Shown here piece after piece: positions 25,874 through 33,362 of a DNA stretch of 64,000 bases (the stretch's first letter is position 1; each line of letters opens with the position of its first letter). The translations under genes and the position numbers were made by a program. Under the pieces are notes generated by a model. The model saw nothing but the letters and a program-made list of their open reading frames with translations, was not told the origin of the DNA and searched no databases. The stretch is from NCBI GenBank assembly GCA_036676415.1, contig JAKFCX010000062.1, forward strand, positions 85,989 to 149,988. Reading direction: 5' to 3'. The stretch comes from JAEZDC01 sp036676415. GTDB taxonomy: Bacteria; Bacteroidota; Bacteroidia; Chitinophagales; Chitinophagaceae.

Positions 25874-26482
25874 ATGGAACTGGATGAACTGAAAAAGGAG
25901 TTAAACCTGAAAATAGAAGACAAATCCCAGAATCATTCTGAGGCTGATATTACTTCTTTGCTTAAAAAAAATACTCAATCACTCGTCCAAAAACTATACA
26001 GGAACCTACTCCTCGAAATGTATCTGTGTATGTTCCTCACTTTAGCTTGTGTTGTATTGGCTTTAATCATTGATGATTGGAATTATAAAACCTTCTTTAC
26101 GATTGATGCTGCATTAGGATTAGTTGTTTCAATTATACTGCTATCTCTCACATCCAGGATAAAACGACTATCAACATCTGACACTACTGTTAGAACCAAT
26201 CTTGAGACAATAGTTTCCATTATTTATCAATATGCCTGGCTATATATAAGGCTGGGGTTAGGTTTGTTGCCACTCATCTTTAGTTTAGCTTTCTGGATTA
26301 CATATATAGACCCTACCATTGTACCAAAGCCAATCAGGTGGGATTTATTTGGTTACTTTTTAGTAGCGCTTTTTATTTTTGGTTATGCAAGTTTCCGGTT
26401 CACTAAATGGTATCTTAGAAAGTTATATGGAAATTATGTTGAACAACTTGAAGCCATGTTGAACGAATTAGATGAACAATGA
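25874..26482 (+). CDS. Membrane protein downstream of ECF sigma factor
   Basis: A 202-residue protein. Residues 1-45 are charged and hydrophilic (MELDELKKELNLKIED), followed by four transmembrane helices (about 45-66, 72-93, 124-147, 153-173) and a charged tail. I recognise no named family. The position four bases after an ECF sigma factor and the cytoplasmic N-terminus fit a membrane-bound partner of that sigma factor, possibly an anti-sigma factor; this is inference from context. ATG at 25874. Confidence 0.75.
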   Translation: MELDELKKELNLKIEDKSQNHSEADITSLLKKNTQSLVQKLYRNLLLEMYLCMFLTLACVVLALIIDDWNYKTFFTIDAALGLVVSIILLSLTSRIKRLSTSDTTVRTNLETIVSIIYQYAWLYIRLGLGLLPLIFSLAFWITYIDPTIVPKPIRWDLFGYFLVALFIFGYASFRFTKWYLRKLYGNYVEQLEAMLNELDEQ

Positions 26483-26538
26483 CCAGAACGTATAAGAGAG
26501 TACCTCATTATAGTAGAATGAACCGCTGCTAACAAAAA

Positions 26539-26566
26539 GAGCCTGCCAAACAGCAAGCTCATTTTG
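26539..26566. terminator. Weak hairpin between convergent genes
   Basis: GAGC/GCTC (26539-26542, 26557-26560) with an inner GC pair and mismatches, then ATTTTGT on the plus strand. It lies between the stops of the sigma-operon membrane protein and the arginine decarboxylase. Weak, so only a candidate. Confidence 0.4.
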
Positions 26567-26582
26567 TAAAAATCAAATTCTC

Positions 26583-28010
26583 TTATTTTATATATCCTAA
26601 TATCTTCAACATACTCTGTGCAGTTTGTTCTTTTGCATACACCCAGTCTACCAGTTTTCCATTTTTATCTCTTTCTACGATAATATGCTTTGGTGAAGGT
26701 ATAAGGCAGTGTTTTATACCACCATATCCACTGATCTGATCCTGGTAAGCTCCGGTATGAAAAAAGCCAACATACAAAGGCTCTTTATTTTCAGGGGCAT
26801 TTACATCAGCATGTTTTGTATTGGGTAAGAACACTTCATTAATGTGTTCTTCAGAATCGTAATAATCATGGCTGTCACAGGTAATTCCTCCTAACACCAC
26901 ACGTTTATAATCGTTGTCCCATTTATTGATCGGCAACATCAAAAACTTTTCACCAATACCCCATGTATCTGGTAACGTAGTGATGAAAGATGAGTCGATC
27001 ATGTACCAGCTTTCCCTGTCATTCTGATTTTTCTCACCAATTACACTGTAAATATGGGCCATGCTCTCTCCTACTGTAAAACTGCCAAACTCGGTGAAAA
27101 TATTCGGCATCGGCACTTTAGCTTTCTTACAAGCTTTCTTAATGTTACCAACAATCTCGTTGATCATAAACTGGTAATCATATTCAAAACCTAACGAGTG
27201 TTTAATAGGAAAACCTCCACCAATGTTTATTGAATCCAGCTCAGGACAAATCTTTTTCAGCTGGCAATACAAGTTGATGATCTTATTCAACTCACTCCAG
27301 TAATACACATCATCCTTTATCCCTTTATTTAAAAAGATATGCAGCATCTTAAGCTGGAATTTATCTTCATAACCTTCAATCTCATCTACATAAAATTCCA
27401 GGATATCTTTTGCTCTTATTCCAAGCCTTGATGTATAAAAAGGAAATGTAGGTTCTTCTTCAGCAGCCACCCTTATTCCTAGTTTGAAAGGCACTTTCAC
27501 TGATCGTTTGTAAGATTGCAACTCTGCAAGATTATCCAATACAGGCACTACATTTTTAAACCCGCTGTTGATGAGTTTTGCAATTCTTGATGTATAACCT
27601 CTTTGCTTAAATCCATTGCAGACGATGAAGATGTCTTTGTTGATCTTCTTCTTTTCGTATAGTTTATTAATGATTTCGAGATCGTAAGCGTAAGAAGTCT
27701 CCAAATGAATATCATGCTTCAGAGCCTCTTCCACTACGAATGAAAAATGAGAACTTTTGGTGCAATAACAGTAATGATACTTACCCTCGTACTTATGACG
27801 TTTCATTGCTGCAGCAAACATTTGCTTGGCTTTATTTATCTGCATGCCGATCTTAGGTAAATAGGTAAGCTTCATTGGCGTACCATACTTATCTATCAAA
27901 GCTTTCAGATCTAAACCATTGTACTGGAGGTATCCGTCGTCGTTAACATCAAACCCTTCCTGCGGAAAGTGGAAAGTTTGTTTCACCAGGCCGGTGTAAG
28001 TATTGTTCAT
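26583..28010 (-). CDS. Arginine decarboxylase, PLP fold type III
   Basis: A 475-residue decarboxylase of the Bacteroidota SpeA-like type, forming agmatine for polyamine synthesis. The PLP-binding lysine is in the strand YHYCYCTKSSHFSF (near residue 85). The glycine-rich phosphate loop is INIGGGFPIKHSLG, and the C-terminal domain carries CDSHDYYDSEEHIN and FFHTGAYQDQISGYGG. The substrate specificity is inferred from similar Bacteroidota proteins; a diaminopimelate or ornithine decarboxylase is less likely. ATG at 28010, with an exact -7 box at 28043-28050. Confidence 0.85.
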   Translation of the reverse strand: MNNTYTGLVKQTFHFPQEGFDVNDDGYLQYNGLDLKALIDKYGTPMKLTYLPKIGMQINKAKQMFAAAMKRHKYEGKYHYCYCTKSSHFSFVVEEALKHDIHLETSYAYDLEIINKLYEKKKINKDIFIVCNGFKQRGYTSRIAKLINSGFKNVVPVLDNLAELQSYKRSVKVPFKLGIRVAAEEEPTFPFYTSRLGIRAKDILEFYVDEIEGYEDKFQLKMLHIFLNKGIKDDVYYWSELNKIINLYCQLKKICPELDSINIGGGFPIKHSLGFEYDYQFMINEIVGNIKKACKKAKVPMPNIFTEFGSFTVGESMAHIYSVIGEKNQNDRESWYMIDSSFITTLPDTWGIGEKFLMLPINKWDNDYKRVVLGGITCDSHDYYDSEEHINEVFLPNTKHADVNAPENKEPLYVGFFHTGAYQDQISGYGGIKHCLIPSPKHIIVERDKNGKLVDWVYAKEQTAQSMLKILGYIK

Positions 28011-28042
28011 TTAAGAACTTGAATTTAGAGATTAGTAAAGAA

Positions 28043-28050
28043 CAAAAGTA
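28043..28050 (-). promoter_or_regulatory. Arginine decarboxylase -7 box
   Basis: TACTTTTG on the minus strand (28050-28043), 32 bases before the ATG. The -33 region is not clear. Confidence 0.6.
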
Positions 28051-28084
28051 AATGATTGCCAAATAAATGGGCCACAAAATATTG

Positions 28085-28125
28085 CCCACAAAAAAGTCCT
28101 GCTTTTTGGGCAGGACTTTCTATAC
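28085..28125 (-). terminator. Terminator of the rpmI-rplT operon
   Basis: A 10-bp stem AAAGTCCTGC/GCAGGACTTT (28093-28102, 28110-28119). On the minus strand it is followed by TTTTTT, 20 bases after the rplT stop. Confidence 0.85.
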
Positions 28126-28139
28126 TTAGCTCTAAGAAA

Positions 28140-28487
28140 TTACTTTTTTACTGAAGCTACCAAAGCGGTAAAGCTTTCAGGCTCATTCATAGCGATATCG
28201 GCCAACACCTTACGGTTAAGATCAATACCTTTTACGCTTAATGCGTTAATGAACTGGCTGTAGGTCATACCCTGCTCACGACATGCAGCATTAATACGTG
28301 CAATCCACAGCTGGCGGTATTCTCTTTTCTTTAATTTACGGCCTACATAACTATAGGTCTGTCCTTTCTCAACAATATTTTTGGCTACTGTATAAACGTT
28401 TTTACGCTTACCGTAGAATCCTTTTGCTGCCTTCAGAATTCTTTTTCTTCTTGCTCTTGAAGCAACAGCATTTTTTGAACGTGGCAT
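28140..28487 (-). CDS. rplT: 50S ribosomal protein L20
   Basis: A 115-residue ribosomal protein, starting MPRSKNAVASRARRKRILKA and containing the typical WIARINAACREQGMTYSQF. It binds 23S rRNA early in assembly and in many bacteria represses its own operon. ATG at 28487, 42 bases after rpmI, one transcript. No infC is next to it. Confidence 0.98.
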   Translation of the reverse strand: MPRSKNAVASRARRKRILKAAKGFYGKRKNVYTVAKNIVEKGQTYSYVGRKLKKREYRQLWIARINAACREQGMTYSQFINALSVKGIDLNRKVLADIAMNEPESFTALVASVKK

Positions 28488-28529
28488 AACTAATTATTTT
28501 TTTCCCGGAGGAGGTTGATCAAATTTTGA

Positions 28530-28727
28530 TTACTTCATTCTTAATAAACGCATCACGAAATCTTTGTTAGCACTGCTAACAACACCATCTTTACGCATTG
28601 CTCTTTTGCGTTTGGTTGATTTCTTGGTTAAGATGTGACGTTTAAAAGCTTTCTGAAAGGTGATCTCTCCTGTACCGGTCACCTTAAAACGCTTCTTAGC
28701 GCTGGAGTTTGTTTTTACCTTTGGCAT
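28530..28727 (-). CDS. rpmI: 50S ribosomal protein L35
   Basis: A 65-residue basic ribosomal protein, MPKVKTNSSAKKRFKVTGTG, with the usual KSTKRKRAMRK segment. ATG at 28727. It is the first gene of the rpmI-rplT pair, with its own promoter about 95 bases upstream; infC, normally just before it, is absent here. Confidence 0.97.
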   Translation of the reverse strand: MPKVKTNSSAKKRFKVTGTGEITFQKAFKRHILTKKSTKRKRAMRKDGVVSSANKDFVMRLLRMK

Positions 28728-28786
28728 TGTATAATAATCTTTCGATTACACCCTGCTGGCGGTACTTCACAGGAAGTACACTTGTT

Positions 28787-28837
28787 GAGCCTTACGGGAA
28801 ATATCCTGATTTTTTCAGGACGGCAAAGGTAAGGCTC
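28787..28837. promoter_or_regulatory. Nested palindrome at rpmI start of transcription
   Basis: Outer arms GAGCCTTAC/GTAAGGCTC are a perfect 9-bp inverted repeat (28787-28795, 28829-28837). Inside lies TCCTGA/TCAGGA (28804-28809, 28815-28820) with a five-base loop. The outer right arm overlaps the -7 box, and the inner hairpin would be at the very 5' end of the rpmI transcript. It could be an operator or ribosomal-protein leader; the function is inferred. Confidence 0.55.
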
Positions 28838-28853
28838 AGCAGTTAATATTCAA
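28824..28853 (-). promoter_or_regulatory. rpmI-rplT promoter
   Basis: On the minus strand TTG (28853-28851), a 19-base gap, then TACCTTTG (28831-28824) followed by CC. Matches the Bacteroidetes consensus in sequence and spacing. Confidence 0.82.
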
Positions 28854-28906
28854 GGCTTTTAAGGAAGTTTTATTAGACCAGCTACAGCATTTCATGGAAT
28901 CGTTCC

Positions 28907-28925
28907 TTGCGTCGCACTCTTATAC
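28907..28925 (-). repeat. Dispersed intergenic repeat, subtype B
   Basis: Reading on the minus strand: GTATAAGAGTGCGACGCAA. It faces the plus-strand copy at 29019. Confidence 0.8.
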
Positions 28926-29018
28926 AAGGGGAACACGGATGCCGCAGATTATGCTGATTGTCACTGGCTTATTATTAAACTCCTACTGAATTCCATCAAG
29001 TTGAATTACGTTCTGAAC

Positions 29019-29038
29019 GTACAAGTGTGTGACACAAC
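29019..29038 (+). repeat. Dispersed intergenic repeat, subtype A
   Basis: GTACAAGTGTGTGACACAAC, a near-perfect subtype A core, 93 bases from its inverted partner. Confidence 0.8.
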
Positions 29039-29122
29039 AGACCATGATAGAAGCACTACTGCTAAGACCATATAAAAAGAAAAGCCCCTGTTTTCAGGAG
29101 CTTTCGTCGCAATATATTAAGA

Positions 29123-29569
29123 TTACCACTTATCTACTTCTTCATTGGATGGGGTGTGATTGTCAGAAGGTGCCTCTGCTTCCACCGTTTGTTCTGCAAC
29201 ACCATTGGTCTCCTGTTTTACTTCGGCAGCAACTGGTGCAAAACCATTTTCACTTCCTTCCATTCCATCAGCATCGTTGTATTCATGGTTGAATGCGTCG
29301 AAATCAAAGTCAGGCATCAGGTCTGTCTTTACATAGTCTACAGCTTCGGTCAGAGCTTTAATAAACTTGTTGAAGTCTTCCTTGTATAAAAAGATCTTGT
29401 GCCTGTCATATCCATTGTCATCAAAACGCTTCCTGCTTTCAGTGATGGTAAGGTAGTAATCGTTTCCACGAGTAGCTCTTACATCAAAAAAGTACGTCCT
29501 TCGCTTTCCGGCTCTTATCCTTTTGCTGTAAACACTTTCCATTTTCTTCTCGTTGTTGTCGTACGCCAC
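29123..29569 (-). CDS. PUR-like nucleic-acid binding protein (DUF3276)
   Basis: A DUF3276 protein with the core YFFDVRATRGNDYYLTITES, then a basic GYDRHKIFLYKEDFNKF segment. The family forms PUR-type repeats that bind single-stranded DNA or RNA (as in Borrelia BpuR). The open frame begins at GTG 29569 (148 residues); an ATG at 29542 (MESVYSKRIRAGKRR) gives 139 residues and also fits. The acidic C-terminus of about 45 residues looks disordered. It has an upstream -33/-7 promoter. Alone in its transcript. Confidence 0.88.
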   Translation of the reverse strand: MAYDNNEKKMESVYSKRIRAGKRRTYFFDVRATRGNDYYLTITESRKRFDDNGYDRHKIFLYKEDFNKFIKALTEAVDYVKTDLMPDFDFDAFNHEYNDADGMEGSENGFAPVAAEVKQETNGVAEQTVEAEAPSDNHTPSNEEVDKW

Positions 29570-29617
29570 AGTTTTAATAGAGTTTTGGTTTGGTTAATCT
29601 GGTTTTTTAAGCAGTAG

Positions 29618-29647
29618 CAAATATAGGTTTCTTTAACAATTACCAAA
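29618..29647 (-). promoter_or_regulatory. Promoter of PUR-like gene
   Basis: On the minus strand TTTG (29647-29644), an 18-base gap, then TATATTTG (29625-29618) followed by C. Confidence 0.8.
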
Positions 29648-29670
29648 ATTTTCACAAAATTATTCGGACC

Positions 29671-31506
29671 TCAGATTTTGCTGAGTTCCTCATCAGTCAA
29701 TCCTGCCATTTGCTTCCTGAAAAGTTCAGCATAATATCCATTCTTCAATAACAATTCTTCATGTGTACCCTGCTCTAAAACAGAACCTTCATTCATCACA
29801 AGTACCTGGTGAAAATGAATTGAAGTGATGATCCGGTGAGTAATGATAATTGCAGTCTTATCACCGAGATACTGATTAATGTTTTTTGTTATTTCATGTT
29901 CCGTTTTTGCATCTACTGCACTTAAACAATCATCAAAAATTATGATGTTGCTGTCTTTCATCAAAGCCCTGGCAATGGAAATTCTTTGTTTTTGTCCTCC
30001 ACTTAACGTAACACCTCTTTCTCCGATGAATGTTTCATACCCCTTTGGAAAATCTTTAATCTCCTTGTCAATACTGGCATAAGAAGCTGCGAGTTCTGCA
30101 GTGATGTTCTGTTTTCCCGTAACACCAAATTCTATGTTGTCAGTTACAGAATCACTGAATAAAAACACATCCTGCGGCACATAACTGATTTGTTCTCTTA
30201 ACCGCTTCAATGAAATGTCCTTTAGTAGCGTACCATTTATGTTGATGGTTCCACTTGTAACATCGTAAAAACGTAGCAGCAATTGAGCAATTGTTGTTTT
30301 TCCACTTCCGGTTCTGCCAACGATCAACACTTTTTCACCAGTATTAATTGTGACGTTGAGATTCCTGATAGCCTCTATACCTGTATGTGGATAGATAAAA
30401 TCAACATTTCTAAAGGCTATGGCTCCTTTCAAGCTGATCTTATCTTTCTCTCTTTCATTTATCACTGTTGGCACTGTATGTAAAAATTCATTGATCCTTT
30501 TTTGGGATGCAGCAGCTCTCTGGATCATACTTGCCACCCAGCCAATGGCACTAACCGGAAAGGTTAGCATGTTGATGTAGATAATAAACTCTACAATAAG
30601 CCCTGCTTTGGTTGCAGGATCAGTGAGAGCCTGGTAACTTCCGATACCTACGGTGATGAGAGTGCTCAGTCCAATCATCAAAGCCATGCTTGGAAAATAT
30701 ACAGATTCAATTTTGGCTAACCCGATAGCATGTTTTTTGTACTCTTCACTATTCTTGTTGAAGAAACCATGCATCGCTTTCTCCTGAACATATGATTTGA
30801 TGACCCTGATGCCTGAATACGATTGCTGTGCATTGGTGGTAAGGTCAGACAATAAAGCCTGTATTCTTTCACTTCTTTTATGAATAATGGTATTCACATA
30901 ATAAATAATGAAAGCCAGGATAGGCAATGGAGCAAGCACATAAATCGTGAGCAGCCAGTCTTTTCTTGCCATGAAATAAGTACATAAAGAAATTCTTACA
31001 GCAAGATTCGCCAGGTACATAATAGCTGGACCAGTATACATTCTCACCCTGCTCACATCTTCACTAATCCGGTTCATCAGGTCACCGGTGCTGTGTGTCT
31101 TATAAAAGTTGGTATCAAGTTCCTGGTAGTGTTTAAATATTTCGTTCTTCTGGTCGTACTCAATATGCCGACTCATTACGATTAATGTCTGCCGCATAAA
31201 GAACATGAACAATCCACTTAATAAAGCCAACACAAGGATCGTGATACTGGCTAAAGCAATCAATGAGCTGCCTTCAAAATTGCTTTCACTCCATCCGATA
31301 AATATATTTACTAAAGCATCGTGCTCTTTTTGCTGTGGTACGGAAACACTTCCACTTAACAAGGCCTGCACTTTGTTTACAACATAGCCTGTGACCTGGG
31401 GAGCAAGTACAGCAAAATAATTAGAAGCAAGAATGAAGAAAATACCAGCAAGGAACCGGTACCTGTACTTGAGAAAATATTTATTGAGAACCGAAAGATG
31501 CTTCAA
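29671..31506 (-). CDS. ABC exporter, fused membrane and ATPase domains
   Basis: A 611-residue ABC half-transporter of the multidrug/lipid exporter type. Six membrane helices span about residues 1-330. The ATPase domain has Walker A GRTGSGKTT (397-405), Q-loop glutamine 445, signature LSGGQ (501-505), Walker B IIIFDD (521-526) and H557. The residue after the Walker B aspartate is D526, where most ABC ATPases have the catalytic glutamate, as in MdlA-like proteins. Start is TTG at 31506, with AAAGGA just upstream and a -7 box at 31522-31529; no ATG lies near. Substrate unknown. Confidence 0.9.
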   Translation of the reverse strand: MKHLSVLNKYFLKYRYRFLAGIFFILASNYFAVLAPQVTGYVVNKVQALLSGSVSVPQQKEHDALVNIFIGWSESNFEGSSLIALASITILVLALLSGLFMFFMRQTLIVMSRHIEYDQKNEIFKHYQELDTNFYKTHSTGDLMNRISEDVSRVRMYTGPAIMYLANLAVRISLCTYFMARKDWLLTIYVLAPLPILAFIIYYVNTIIHKRSERIQALLSDLTTNAQQSYSGIRVIKSYVQEKAMHGFFNKNSEEYKKHAIGLAKIESVYFPSMALMIGLSTLITVGIGSYQALTDPATKAGLIVEFIIYINMLTFPVSAIGWVASMIQRAAASQKRINEFLHTVPTVINEREKDKISLKGAIAFRNVDFIYPHTGIEAIRNLNVTINTGEKVLIVGRTGSGKTTIAQLLLRFYDVTSGTININGTLLKDISLKRLREQISYVPQDVFLFSDSVTDNIEFGVTGKQNITAELAASYASIDKEIKDFPKGYETFIGERGVTLSGGQKQRISIARALMKDSNIIIFDDCLSAVDAKTEHEITKNINQYLGDKTAIIITHRIITSIHFHQVLVMNEGSVLEQGTHEELLLKNGYYAELFRKQMAGLTDEELSKI

Positions 31507-31521
31507 ATCCTTTGTTTAAAT

Positions 31522-31529
31522 CAAAGATA
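31522..31529 (-). promoter_or_regulatory. ABC exporter -7 box
   Basis: TATCTTTG on the minus strand (31529-31522), about 15 bases before the TTG start and followed by AAAGGA, an unusual visible Shine-Dalgarno site that supports the TTG start. Confidence 0.65.
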
Positions 31530-31632
31530 TGTTACTCGAATAATTTGCAGCTCTTCATTTTATATGTGTATGTTATCTGCATTCTTTGAGAATCAGATGA
31601 AAAACCTAAACTTTACTTCAAATTGCACATGA

Positions 31633-32640
31633 ATGTTTGATCGCAGGAAATTTTTGCAATCCTCGCTTCTTTCCAGTCTGGCTTTATTGGTGAATAAAAG
31701 TTCATCCGGAAATTCCTTTTACGGACGGGTAAAAAATAAACCAATCGTAATTTCTACATGGCAGCAAAACACAAAAGCAAATACTGCTGCCTGGAATGTT
31801 TTAAGCAAAGGTGGCAAGGCAATAGATGCTGTAGAAGCTGGTGTTCAAATTCCGGAAGCTGATCCGGAAGATCAAAGTGTAGGCTACGGGGGGTTACCAG
31901 ACAGGGATGGAAAAGTAACCTTGGATGCATGTATCATGGACCAATTTGGAAACTGTGGTTCCGTGATGTTTGTTGAAGGAATAAAACACCCAATCAAGTT
32001 AGCCAGAATGGTGATGGAGAAAACACCCCATATACAATTAGTGGGTGAAGGTGCATTGCAATTTGCTTTACAAAATGGGTTTAGCATAGAGAATATACTC
32101 AGCCCGGATGCTGAAAAAGCCTGGAAAGAATGGCTGAAAGATTCAAAATACGATCCGATGACCATTCCTAAGATCATGCAAAACGAACAGCCAGGCCAGG
32201 AAAATAATCACGATACAATCGGAATGATTGCCATGGATGCAAATGGTGATCTCAGTGGTGCCTGTTCAACAAGTGGGATGGCTTTCAAAATGAGAGGTCG
32301 TGTGGGTGATTCGCCAGTTATTGGTGCAGGTTTGTATGTCGACAATGAAGTTGGTGCAGCAACATGTTCAGGAGTTGGTGAGGAGATCATTCGTATTTGT
32401 GGTTCTCATACCGTTGTTGAATACATGAGAAACGGAACTTCACCAGAACAGGCTTGTAAAAAAACGATTGAAAGACTTATCAGGATGAGAGGGAAGAAAG
32501 CAAAAGAACTACAGGTTGGTTTTGTTGCCATAAACAAAAAAGGAGAAACAGGTGCTTATGGTTTACAGAAAGGTTTCACTTACGCTGTTCATTCAAATGC
32601 TGGAGTAAAAACACTCAAAGCAAAAAGTATTTTCCAATAG
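31633..32640 (+). CDS. Glycosylasparaginase (Ntn hydrolase)
   Basis: A 335-residue N(4)-(beta-N-acetylglucosaminyl)-L-asparaginase, which splits GlcNAc-Asn, the last step of N-glycan breakdown. The autocatalytic cut and nucleophile site is HDTIGMIAMD: the threonine (near residue 196) becomes the new N-terminus of the beta chain. The N-terminus DRRKFLQSSLLSSLALL is a twin-arginine signal, so it is exported. ATG at 31633. The cutC gene starts directly after its stop codon, and GH92 follows. Other isoaspartyl peptidases share the fold, but the GGLPDRDGKVTLDACIMD region fits this group. Confidence 0.92.
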   Translation: MFDRRKFLQSSLLSSLALLVNKSSSGNSFYGRVKNKPIVISTWQQNTKANTAAWNVLSKGGKAIDAVEAGVQIPEADPEDQSVGYGGLPDRDGKVTLDACIMDQFGNCGSVMFVEGIKHPIKLARMVMEKTPHIQLVGEGALQFALQNGFSIENILSPDAEKAWKEWLKDSKYDPMTIPKIMQNEQPGQENNHDTIGMIAMDANGDLSGACSTSGMAFKMRGRVGDSPVIGAGLYVDNEVGAATCSGVGEEIIRICGSHTVVEYMRNGTSPEQACKKTIERLIRMRGKKAKELQVGFVAINKKGETGAYGLQKGFTYAVHSNAGVKTLKAKSIFQ

Positions 32641-33357
32641 ATGAAGTATATTATTGAAATAGCTACGACTGATTTCACTACTACCAAATCAGCTGTCGAA
32701 GGTGGTGCAGATAGAATTGAATTATGTTCGGCTTTGTCTGAAGGTGGTCTTACACCCTTTTATGGATTGATCAAACAATGCCGTAAAGCTTTTGACGTGA
32801 TTTTATTTCCAATCATCCGTCCAAGGCCAGGTGATTTTCTTTATACAGATGAAGAATTTGAATTGATGACGAATGACGTACTGCTTGCAAAAAAATTTGG
32901 CTGTGAAGGTGTGGTGATTGGTCTTTTAAAAAAGGATGGAAACATAGATGTAGAGAGAACTGCAGCACTAATTGATCTTGCCTATCCCTTAGAAGTTACA
33001 TTTCATCGTGCATTTGACAGGTGTAAAGATCCTTTTAATGCATTGGAAGAATTAATTGAAATCGGTTGCCAAAGAATTCTAACCTCCGGTCAAAAACCAA
33101 CAGCACCAGAAGGTGTTGACCTGATTGCCGAGCTGATTAAAAAAGCAGACGACCGAATCATTATCATGCCTGGAAGTGGTGTAAGAAAAGAAAATATCAG
33201 GATGATCGCTGACAAAACTGGTGCAGTAGAATTTCATTCATCAGTAAAAGGAAAGTCTGATTCACAGATGGATTTCATTCATCCATCATTCAATGAAGTT
33301 TCCAATCCTGGAATTGACCCGGCAGAAGTAAAAGCATTAAGAGAATCGTTGAATTAA
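32641..33357 (+). CDS. cutC: CutC family protein
   Basis: A 238-residue TIM-barrel protein of the CutC family. Typical segments are GGADRIELCSALSEGGLTP, PIIRPRPGDFLYTDEE, VTFHRAFDRCKDP and ILTSGQKPTA. The family was first linked to copper tolerance, but that role is doubtful in many bacteria. It begins at 32641, directly after the TAG of the glycosylasparaginase gene, and five bases before GH92 starts, so all three genes are one transcript. Its place between two N-glycan hydrolases argues for a role in glycan breakdown here. Confidence 0.93.
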   Translation: MKYIIEIATTDFTTTKSAVEGGADRIELCSALSEGGLTPFYGLIKQCRKAFDVILFPIIRPRPGDFLYTDEEFELMTNDVLLAKKFGCEGVVIGLLKKDGNIDVERTAALIDLAYPLEVTFHRAFDRCKDPFNALEELIEIGCQRILTSGQKPTAPEGVDLIAELIKKADDRIIIMPGSGVRKENIRMIADKTGAVEFHSSVKGKSDSQMDFIHPSFNEVSNPGIDPAEVKALRESLN

Positions 33358-33362
33358 TAGCT

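Larger units (their letters stand above)
28728..29122. other. Gene-free region with rpmI promoter and two repeats
   Basis: About 395 bases between rpmI and the PUR gene. It holds the rpmI leader and promoter (28824-28853), a nested palindrome (28787-28837), and an inverted pair of dispersed repeats (28907-28925 and 29019-29038). Nothing else looks coding. Confidence 0.7.

Noticed and set aside
29029..29292. 87-residue plus-strand frame
   Set aside because: It starts in a repeat copy and overlaps the PUR-like gene in antisense; no family features.
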